From Yeguia hominis (GTDB lineage Bacteria > Bacillota > Clostridia > Oscillospirales > Acutalibacteraceae), in assembly GCF_014384705.1 (NCBI RefSeq), contig NZ_JACRSN010000024.1, positions 1 through 37,829 of the forward strand: a stretch of DNA of 37,829 nt, in the 5' to 3' direction. The notes beneath the pieces are model-generated. The model was given only the letters and a program-made list of their open reading frames with translations, was not told where the DNA came from and did not search any database. The stretch's first letter is position 1; every line of letters starts with the position of its first letter. The translations under genes were made by a program, and so were the position numbers. Shown here piece after piece: positions 31,657 through 37,829 of this stretch.

Positions 31657-32445
31657 GTGGGAAAACGGCTGCTTTTTATGATCTTGGCTGTTTTGCTGGT
31701 TTTGTGGGGATTATCCGGCTGCAGAAAAGCCGAGCCCGATGATGGAAACGCAGAAAATTCGGAAGAAAATTCGCTTCCGGCCGCTTCGGAAAGCAGCGCA
31801 TCCGGCGAAGGAACTGCATCCGCTCTGGATCAGACGAACACCGGGAAACTTGCAATGATTCACTACCGGGTCACAGAACGCATCTACCATAACGACACCA
31901 AATTCCTCTGTTATCCGCAGATTACCGGGCTCTCCAATACAGAGACCGAGACCGCCTGCAACGCCTGGATTGAGCAGATTGCCATGCGGGTGCTGCAGTC
32001 GGATGCTCGGTGTGAGCTGAGCTATGAGGTGACAAGCGAAACGCCGCAGCTATTGTCGCTTTTTATCACAGAAAAGCGGTACCCTGAAGATGCGACAGAG
32101 CCACAGATGCAGTATTACACGCTCAATCTGGATGTGCAGACCGGATCAGTGCTAACGCTTTCTGATTTTGTAGATTTAAAGATCCTGGCACGGGACGTTG
32201 TGACCGGCGAATGCACGGTCGAAAAGAATGCAGAAGCCGCAGGTGATTATCTTTCGGCGCTTTCCGCCGATACGCTTGCGGAAGAATTTCAAAATTACGA
32301 TTTCGCGCAGGGGCGCGAGGAGCCGTCCGGCTTTTCCTATATTCGCTCAGGAAAGCTGCATGTTTTACTGCCGGCTCTGCCGACGCTTGGCGGATATCTG
32401 GATGTAACGGCAGATGCCCAAAAGCAGGGGTCGGCCGACAGCTAA
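31657..32445 (+). CDS. Lipoprotein with RsiV/DUF3298-like C-terminal domain
   Basis: A 262-aa lipoprotein. The signal peptide ends in the lipobox GLSGC with Cys22 lipidated, followed by a low-complexity Glu/Ser-rich linker to about residue 60. The folded part contains EPQMQYYTLNLDVQTGSVLT and SDFVDLK, the pattern of DUF4163/DUF3298 domains found in RsiV-like anti-sigma factors and in some secreted wall enzymes. The start is GTG 31657 with GGAGG 8 nt upstream; the GTG at 31648 lies within that site. It is divergent from vanRS, so a role in envelope stress is possible but inferred only from position. No enzymatic residues were recognised. Confidence 0.7.
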   Translation: MGKRLLFMILAVLLVLWGLSGCRKAEPDDGNAENSEENSLPAASESSASGEGTASALDQTNTGKLAMIHYRVTERIYHNDTKFLCYPQITGLSNTETETACNAWIEQIAMRVLQSDARCELSYEVTSETPQLLSLFITEKRYPEDATEPQMQYYTLNLDVQTGSVLTLSDFVDLKILARDVVTGECTVEKNAEAAGDYLSALSADTLAEEFQNYDFAQGREEPSGFSYIRSGKLHVLLPALPTLGGYLDVTADAQKQGSADS

Positions 32446-32480
32446 CGTGACGGTCCGTTAACAGTGATTACTATAAAGAA

Positions 32481-32565
32481 AGAGCCTCGCAGGCATTGAG
32501 GCGACCCCAAAAATTAGACCTAAAAATCTAACGGTTGGAGGTCGGTACATTCCTTGCGAGGCTCT
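32481..32565. terminator. Bidirectional terminator with an unusually long loop
   Basis: AGAGCCTCGCA (32481-32491) pairs with TGCGAGGCTCT (32555-32565), and T-rich sequence follows on both strands. The 63-nt loop contains IS3-type inverted ends (32503-32543). It separates the convergent lipoprotein and MFS genes. Confidence 0.75.
32503..32543. mobile_element. Minimal IS3-type terminal inverted repeat pair inside the terminator loop
   Basis: GACCCCAAAAATTAGA and TCTAACGGTTGGAGGTC face each other across about 8 nt and resemble the ends of IS3-family elements (GACCYCCAA..TTAGA type) with no internal DNA. It may be a miniature element or an excision scar. Confidence 0.45.
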
Positions 32566-32601
32566 TTTCTTTGTTGTTATAAAACGATCGAAAGAATCAG
32601 A

Positions 32602-33792
32602 TTATGCGGATTTTGATTCGGAAATCTTTCCGCAAAGTGCGACACCGAGCAGTAAAAGGAGCGGAAAGAGCACGGCGGCGAGAATTCCAATCCGCAGATT
32701 GCCGTCAAAACAGCTTGAAACAAGCCCGGCCAGCGTCGGGCCGCCGGAACAGCCGAGATCTCCGGCGAGTGCAAGCATGGCAAACAGCGCGGTTCCGCCG
32801 TTCTTGATGGAAGCGGCTGCTTTGCTGAAGGTGCCTGGCCAGAGAATGCCGACGGAAAATCCGCACACGGCACAGGCGATCAGACCGATTACCGGAACCG
32901 GTACCAGCGCAATACAGAGATACGAAGCAACACAGAGGAGACAGCTGAATTTCATAAAGCGGTCAAGATTGAGCCGGTCGCCGTATTTTCCGTAAATCAG
33001 CCGGGAAATGCCCATCAGAGTAGCAAACGCCATCGGTCCGGCAAGGTCGCCGATGGTTTTGCTGACGCCCAGGCCTTTTTCGGCAAAAGCAGAGGCCCAT
33101 TGGCTGACGGACTGCTCCGACGCGCCGGCACAGAGCATCATCAGCATCAAGACCCAGAAGGCTTTTTTGGAAAAGAGCTCTTTGAATGTCAAACCGCGTT
33201 CGCCTTCTTCATGTAAGGAATAGATTGGCGCAGTTCGGAAAAGCAAGATGTTGGCAATGGGGAGAACTGCCCAGATCAGCGCGAGAATCTTCCAGTTCTG
33301 AATGCCGAATACTGCAAAGAACACGGTAGAAAGCAGTACAACACCGACATGTCCCCAGCAATAGAATGAATGCAGAAGGCTCATTGCTTTTTCTTTATTG
33401 TCAGTCGGACAAGCTTCTACCATCGGGCTGACAAGAACCTCGATCAGGCCGCCGCCGATGGCATAAATGATGACGGCAATGAGAATGCCGAGAAAAGCGT
33501 CCGGAAAAAGTTCCGGCAAAATGGTCAGCAAAATTAAGCCGAGCGCAGAGCAGATATGCGCAATGATAATGGAAGCGCGATACCCGATCTTGTCGATAAA
33601 CCCTGCGGAAAGGCTGTCGACAATCAGCTGGACGAAAAAGTTCAGCGTGATCAAAAGCGTAATTTTCGACAGCGGAATCGCATAGCTGTTTTGAAAGGTG
33701 ATGAAGAGCAGGGGGACAAAATTGTTGACAACAGCCTGTACAATGTACCCGATAAAGCACGCATAAATGGTTTTTTGATAATTCTGATTCAA
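32602..33792 (-). CDS. Major facilitator superfamily transporter
   Basis: A 396-aa protein with about 12 hydrophobic segments, the usual MFS length. The inner loop after helix 2 holds DKIGYRASIIIAH, the MFS motif-A position, and the matching second-half loop is IYGKYGDRLNLDRFMKF. The start is TTG 33792 (NQNYQKTIYACFIGY follows) with AGAGGAT 8 nt upstream. The frame stays open 62 codons further upstream, but that part is low in hydrophobic residues and lacks a ribosome-binding site. The substrate cannot be told from sequence. It converges with the lipoprotein gene at a shared terminator. Confidence 0.85.
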   Translation of the reverse strand: MNQNYQKTIYACFIGYIVQAVVNNFVPLLFITFQNSYAIPLSKITLLITLNFFVQLIVDSLSAGFIDKIGYRASIIIAHICSALGLILLTILPELFPDAFLGILIAVIIYAIGGGLIEVLVSPMVEACPTDNKEKAMSLLHSFYCWGHVGVVLLSTVFFAVFGIQNWKILALIWAVLPIANILLFRTAPIYSLHEEGERGLTFKELFSKKAFWVLMLMMLCAGASEQSVSQWASAFAEKGLGVSKTIGDLAGPMAFATLMGISRLIYGKYGDRLNLDRFMKFSCLLCVASYLCIALVPVPVIGLIACAVCGFSVGILWPGTFSKAAASIKNGGTALFAMLALAGDLGCSGGPTLAGLVSSCFDGNLRIGILAAVLFPLLLLLGVALCGKISESKSA

Positions 33793-33960
33793 TCCGGAGC
33801 ATCCTCTCTCTGCGAAATGGTGGATCTGTTTCTGGGGATTTTTGCGCGTATTTGGTGGAACGATTGATTTCTGCGAACCAAAGAAGGGCGTCTTCGAGGG
33901 GTTAATCCCAAATTCTGTGTAAACGCTAAATCGTGGTGCAAAATAGAGCAAAATAATGTT

Positions 33961-33992
33961 AAGGCGGGAGCGGCGCAAGCTGCTCCCGCCTT
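33961..33992. terminator. Strong GC-rich hairpin upstream of the MFS gene
   Basis: AAGGCGGGAGCGGC (33961-33974) pairs with GCTGCTCCCGCCTT (33979-33992), 14 bp with one G-T pair and a gcaa loop. It could insulate the MFS gene from transcription out of the IS region; no T tract follows on either strand. Confidence 0.55.
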
Positions 33993-34017
33993 GTCTATAA
34001 AATAACAGCGCTTCGAG

Positions 34018-34093
34018 GGTATGTCAAGGGCGGAGGCGTCAGCCTCCGTTCATCGGAGCGGTGCTGCCGCACCGCGCAGACCCTTGACATACC
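34018..34093. repeat. Compound inverted repeat with two internal hairpins
   Basis: Outer arms GGTATGTCAAGGG (34018-34030) and CCCTTGACATACC (34081-34093) are perfect over 13 bp. Inside are CGGAGGC/GCCTCCG (34031-34048) and GCGGTGC/GCACCGC (34058-34075). The whole 76-bp unit can fold into a three-stem junction. It stands just beyond the 3' end of the broken IS256-type transposase and may be the element's end or a separate inserted unit. Confidence 0.65.
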
Positions 34094-34106
34094 GGCGTGC
34101 AACCGG

Positions 34107-35347
34107 TCAATCCGGCATACGGTCGGCAAAGAACACAGCCAGCTACGCGTGGATCAGGCTCCAGCCCTGCCGCCTTCCGGTCCATTTCTTCGTAATATCC
34201 ATCATGGCCAGATACAGCATTTTCAGCAGGCTGTCATCCGTAGGGAATACCGATTTTGCCTTGGTCACTTTCCGAAGCTGCCGGTTAAAGTCCTCGATTG
34301 TGTTGGTCGTATAGATCAGGCGGCGTACCTCCTGCGGGTACTTGAAATAAGCGCTCAGATTGGGCCAATTCTCCCGCCAGGACGGAGCGATCTTCGGGTA
34401 TTTTTTGTCCCATTTCTCCGCAAAGGGATCCAGAGCCTCCAAAGCAGCAGACTCATCGACTGCGGCATAGACTCTGCCTTCAGGTCTGCCATGAGCGCCT
34501 TTATGTCCTTGTAGGACACATATTTGCTGGGATTTCGGAGCTGGTGGATGATACAGTTCTGGATTTCCGTTTTGGGGAACACCGCTTCAATCGCTGCAGA
34601 AAACCCGGTCAGATTATCCGTGCAGGCGATGAAAATGTCCTCAATTCCGCGGTTTTTCAGGCTGTTGAGTACCGTTGCCCAGTATTTGGAGCTTTCATTT
34701 TCACCGACCCACATGCCCAGAACGTCTTTCCTGCCGTCCAGATCAATGCCGATGGCGATATAGACTGCCTTCTTCACGATCTGCCCTTCGCTGCGGACAT
34801 GGTAGTGGATGGTATCCAGAAAAACCACTGCGCAGACGCTCTCCAGCGGCCTCTGCTGCCATTCTTTTGCGATGGGGAGATCTTGTCCGTAATACGGCTC
34901 ACGGCCGTGTCAGATACCTCTACGCCGTAGATATCCCGAATGTGAACCGCAATATCCGATGTTGTCATGCCCTTGGCGTACATGGACAGGATCTTCTCCT
35001 CGATGTCCTGACTGATGCCGGTCTGGTTTTTCCTCAGCACCTGAGGCTCAAATTCACCCTTACGATCCCGGGGCACGGATATCTCCGCATCGCCGAAGCC
35101 GGTGCGCAGCGTTTTGCTGCTGTGCCCGTTCCGGCTGTTGCCCGTGTCCTTGGTTTTATAGCCGTACCTGCTGCAGCCCAGCCCGTCGTCCAGCTCCGCA
35201 TCGAGGCCGTTTTCCATGAATTCGGCAATCGTTTTCCTTGAACTGGCTTTGAATGTCGTCCATGCTGCCGATGTTCGCCATCTGCAGCAGCTCTCTGATC
35301 TTTTCCCTGCGGGCATTTTCTTCCGGGGTACGTTTCTTTCTTGCCAT
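34107..35347 (-). pseudogene. IS256-family transposase, broken by three frameshifts and a nonsense codon
   Basis: Fragments in three frames together give a full IS256-type DDE transposase. The N-terminus is MARKKRTPEENARREKIREL, the middle FLDTIHYHVRSEGQ and ACTDNLTGF with the two catalytic Asp, and the C-terminus EALDPFAEKWDKKYP through FPTDDSLLKMLYLAMMD. Lesions: an extra A in a run at 35231-35235, one C lost near 34873-34877, two extra bases near 34470-34476, and TAG at 34143-34145 where Gln is expected. After that stop the frame continues LAVFFADRMPD to TGA at 34107. The transposase cannot be made, so the copy is immobile unless complemented. Confidence 0.85.
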
Positions 35348-35419
35348 TGTAAAACCTCCACTGTGGTGCTTCTATTATACACCACATTGGAGGTTTACAC
35401 AAAATATGGGACGGTCTCC
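34107..35419 (-). mobile_element. IS256-family insertion sequence, degraded
   Basis: The 5' side of the transposase reaches a terminus near 35419, where the minus strand reads GGAGACCGTCCCATATTTTG, the usual form of IS256-type ends. No matching inverted end is seen on the 3' side, where the compound hairpin at 34018-34093 occurs instead, and no target-site duplication was found. This suggests later rearrangement. Confidence 0.65.
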
Positions 35420-35811
35420 GATCTTTCATTACAAATAACTACCATGCGTTGCTGCTCGTCGAGAGATTTGCCATCAATGTTTAACAAGAGACTATTGTAA
35501 TGTTCTGATTCCGCTTTGATAAAAGCCACGTTGCTTTTTGAAAAAGTGGTGTTTATATCAGAATACGCCCCAAGGAAATTACAAACTGGTGCGTATGCTT
35601 CATCACGCTTTGGTATGCGTTTTGACTTTGTCTTTGCAGCAACGGGATTCCATTTTTCAGTAAAAGCTTTTCTATCTGCGAATGTAATATATTGATTTTC
35701 AAGGCATGACAAATCAGCCTCGTAATCCGATAGATTACGCAGGATTTCAGTTCTCTCGTCCTCATCAAGATGAGGGAATATGAGTCTGGAGAGTCTCTCG
35801 AAACTGTTCAT
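35395..35811 (-). pseudogene. Hypothetical protein truncated by the IS256-type insertion
   Basis: A 138-aa frame starts MNSFERLSRLIFPHLDEDER. Its last seven codons and stop come from the IS end, so the true C-terminus is lost after about residue 131. It begins 23 nt after the stop of the macrodomain gene with GTGAGG upstream, so the two were an operon. The sequence is acidic and soluble, with no motif I recognise. Its pairing with an ADP-ribose-handling protein is the only clue to its former role. Confidence 0.6.
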
Positions 35812-35834
35812 ATATTACCTCACGTAGTAGTGCA

Positions 35835-36800
35835 TTACTGGGTAAGTTTGCGATATGCACTCAGTTCTGCATCTTTGAAACAACAGAAATAAATGTTCAT
35901 AACAGAGTCTTTATGAGCATCAAGCCAATGAACTGCTGCAAGCAGCGAAACTCTTGCCGCCTCATCAAGTGGATAACCATACACTCCAGTAGATATTCCG
36001 GGGAAAGCAATGCTCTTGCAACCGTTCTGATAAGCAAGTTCAATGGAGTTGTAATAACAGTCATTGAGCAGTTCTGCATCTTTTTTCTTGCCAGAATATA
36101 CAGGACCAACCGTATGGATAATGTGATCCGCATATTTGATGTTATACGCCTTTGTAATCTTTGCTTCGCCAGTCTCACAACCATTTAGAGTTCTGCACTC
36201 TTTAAGCAATTCAGGACCAGCAACTTTATGAATAGCACCGTCAACTCCACCGCCGCCAAGCAAACTCTTATTAGCTGCGTTTACTATGGCATCAACGTGC
36301 ATATCAACTACGCTTCCTTTTACAAACTCGATATGTGATTTTGGAGAATAGTTCATGATTACTTCAAGCATGTGCTTTGATAACATAAGCTTTTGATTCC
36401 ACGGATTAATAACATATCCGAGACATTTCTGCCAGTTTCCAACCGCATCAATAAGGTCTTTCAGCGATTGGTTAATGCAAGAAGAACTTTCGCCTTTTTC
36501 CATTTCTTCGTTCGATGTGAATACCGGAATGAAGTATTCTCCGTCCTCATTAACAACAAGATGGCGAAACTTTATCGCAATGGGTTCCTCGTTAGTAAAA
36601 GTATCTCCAACCTTAACTTGTGTCGGATCCCCCATCATCTGAAGTATCGCTTCCGGTGTTTCTATCGGGACGAGGACCTGCATTTCATTTTGAAAGCCAT
36701 CATGAAGCGCATTAAAAATCGGTTCCGGTGCAGCGTTCTCTCCGCCGTAATACCAGTTAAAAATTGCTTTTTCTACTTTGCTTGCGTAAATATCTTCCAT
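35835..36800 (-). CDS. SseB N-terminal domain fused to a MacroD-type macrodomain
   Basis: A 321-aa protein. Residues about 1-135 resemble the SseB N-terminal domain (EPIFNALHDG, IPVFTSNEEMEKGE). Residues 155-321 form a macrodomain with NAANKSLLGGGGVDGAIHKV (174-193, catalytic-loop Asn and Asp present) and the phosphate-binding GISTGVYGYP (268-277), the MacroD/YmdB pattern. Such domains bind ADP-ribose and remove mono-ADP-ribose from proteins or nucleic acids, or deacetylate O-acetyl-ADP-ribose. The gene is intact although it is surrounded by IS debris, and it led an operon whose second gene is truncated. A defence or toxin-reversal role is inferred only. Confidence 0.8.
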   Translation of the reverse strand: MEDIYASKVEKAIFNWYYGGENAAPEPIFNALHDGFQNEMQVLVPIETPEAILQMMGDPTQVKVGDTFTNEEPIAIKFRHLVVNEDGEYFIPVFTSNEEMEKGESSSCINQSLKDLIDAVGNWQKCLGYVINPWNQKLMLSKHMLEVIMNYSPKSHIEFVKGSVVDMHVDAIVNAANKSLLGGGGVDGAIHKVAGPELLKECRTLNGCETGEAKITKAYNIKYADHIIHTVGPVYSGKKKDAELLNDCYYNSIELAYQNGCKSIAFPGISTGVYGYPLDEAARVSLLAAVHWLDAHKDSVMNIYFCCFKDAELSAYRKLTQ

Positions 36801-36904
36801 ATCAATGTCACCCCTTACTCAGCCCGCTATTCCTTATCACCATCATCGCAACAACCGAAAAACTCTGTTAATTTATCAAAGCACCAAGGATAACTTACCA
36901 CATT

Positions 36905-37120
36905 CAGCCGTCGATGTCCAGCCCCGGATGCCCTTATGACAATGCGGCAATGGAAAATTTTTTCGGGACGCTGAAAACAGAGTGCCTGTATCGGAGAAAA
37001 TTTTCGTGCCGGGCAGAGGTCGAACAGGCGGTAGCGGAGTATGTGCAATTCTACAACTATGAGCGGATCGACCTGAAGAACGGCCTCACTCCGTTTGAAA
37101 TCCGGAGCAAGGCCGTGTAA
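36905..37120 (+). pseudogene. IS3-family transposase (OrfB) C-terminal fragment
   Basis: A frame of about 71 codons reads QPSMSSPGCPYDNAAMENFF, then GTLKTECLYRRKF and YYNYERI-type end FYNYERIDLKNGLTPFEIRS. This is the last catalytic Glu region of IS3-family transposases. Everything upstream of about 36905 is missing. The element's end is probably near 37177-37180, where the minus strand reads TGGACCGTTCCCCGTTTAAC. Confidence 0.8.
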
Positions 37121-37180
37121 TTCGCCGCTATTCTGCGACTGGGCGCTTTTTTCTTTGTCTGTTAAACGGGGAACGGTCCA

Positions 37181-37324
37181 TCTGGATACGCAAGCACGGG
37201 CCAGTTTTTTTATTTCTTTTTCTGTGGGATATTGAAAGAGATTTTCGTTAATAATCTTTTCCACTACCTCAGTCTCAGAATAACCATCATTCAAAAGTTT
37301 TGCGGTTCTCACAGGTGCCGTCAA
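37181..37324 (-). pseudogene. Fragment resembling DUF1819 (BrxA-family) protein
   Basis: About 45 codons read RTAKLLNDGYSETEVVEKII, NENLFQYPTEKEIKKLARAC and VSR. The spacing of LL-x-x-G-x-S/T-x-x-E-[VI], ENLF and a following basic helix fits the N-terminal part of DUF1819, the BREX-associated BrxA family. It is cut on one side by an IS3-type end and on the other by an IS256-type fragment. It is too short to be functional. The assignment rests on pattern memory and needs a profile search. Confidence 0.4.
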
Positions 37325-37366
37325 GAATTATGCGCAAAAAGGTTTGCAGACTCCGGCTGAATGAAG

Positions 37367-37720
37367 TCAGCCGGCAATAGGGACGTCGTTCAAAGCCGCC
37401 ACCAGATGGTTCATATTCATGTACTTCTTGTTGCCCCGTTGCGTTCCCGCCACATGACGCAGCCTTGCACAGACCAGCATCAGCGCAGAGTTCCCATCGG
37501 GGAACGTTCCCACCACACGCGTCCTGCGGCGGATCTCACGGTTCAGCCGCTCGATCGCATTGCTGGTGCGGATACGCGTCCAGTGCTCGCTGGGAAAATC
37601 ACAGCAGGTCAGCGTCTCCTCGATGCCGTCCTCGACCTTCTTGGCAGCCTCCTTCAGCTTCATCGCTCTCAGTTCGGCAACGACAGCTCTTGCCTTCTCG
37701 CGGGAGGCTTTGGTGCTAGA
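37367..37720 (-). pseudogene. IS256-family transposase C-terminal fragment (second type)
   Basis: The frame ends with SSTKASREKARAVVAELRAM, KVEDGIEETLTCCDFPSEHW, RIRTSNAIERLNREIRRRTR and FPDGNSALMLVCARLRHVAG, which is the conserved C-terminal third of another IS256 subgroup. The 5' part, including the first catalytic residues, is absent; sequence beyond about 37720 is unrelated and hydrophobic in this frame. A hairpin CCGGCTGA/TCAGCCGG lies just past its stop. Different in sequence from the transposase at 34107-35347. Confidence 0.8.
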
Positions 37721-37803
37721 ATATAAATAGTACAAGCTAAAATGAGAAATCCCGAACACGCATAAGCATGATACAATAGAGACATGGTGAAGGAGGATCT
37801 CAT

Positions 37804-37829
37804 ATGGCAACGCAGCGTGACAAACAATT
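37804..37829 (+). CDS. Start of an unidentified gene cut by the window edge
   Basis: AAGGAGG followed 7 nt later by ATG 37804 starts a frame MATQRDKQ that runs off the window. The ribosome-binding site is convincing, and a TACAAT box lies about 40 nt upstream. Too short to identify. Confidence 0.4.

Overview
The window looks like chromosome of a low- to mid-GC Clostridia member, most likely in the Oscillospirales/Ruminococcaceae range. I infer this from family content and style only: strong AGGAGG ribosome-binding sites, conjugative-element genes typical of gut Firmicutes, a VanRS-like two-component system, a GH120 beta-xylosidase and a large peptide-utilisation locus. No rRNA, tRNA or CRISPR array was seen.

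Region 1 (1 to about 12.55 kb, nearly all minus strand) is accessory DNA. It opens with a conjugative-element module: YodL/DUF3846 protein (cut by the window edge), DUF3991/TOPRIM protein and DUF3848 protein. Next come an AAA/DUF4143 ATPase, a small 51-aa protein and a bacterial RLIG1-type (DUF5565) RNA ligase-like protein. A LysR regulator and a LysE-type exporter are separated by two MATE efflux genes. The MATE pair is bracketed by a 268-bp direct repeat, so it looks like a cassette integrated between lysR and lysE. Two further AAA/DUF4143 ATPases follow. All three ATPase genes have near-consensus promoters with gene-specific repeated sequences placed over the promoter and start region. The region ends in a solo IS21-like terminus and about 0.9 kb of decayed DNA.

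Region 2 (13.4 to 33.8 kb) looks like the settled chromosome. It holds a GH120 beta-xylosidase (minus), then a plus-strand peptide locus: pepD-pepP, oppB-oppC-oppD-oppF-oppA and pepT. Together these import oligopeptides and cleave di- and tripeptides to amino acids. The pepD transcript has a terminator-like hairpin inside a 200-nt leader. nagA (amino-sugar use) follows. A minus-strand VanR-VanS-VanY set with no van ligase comes next, then a divergent lipoprotein and an MFS transporter on the minus strand.

Region 3 (34.0 to 37.8 kb) is an insertion-sequence graveyard. It has a multiply broken IS256-family transposase, a gene truncated by that IS, an intact SseB-macrodomain fusion, an IS3-family C-terminal scrap, a DUF1819 (BrxA-like) scrap and another IS256-family C-terminal fragment. 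This is what a degraded defence or mobile island would look like.
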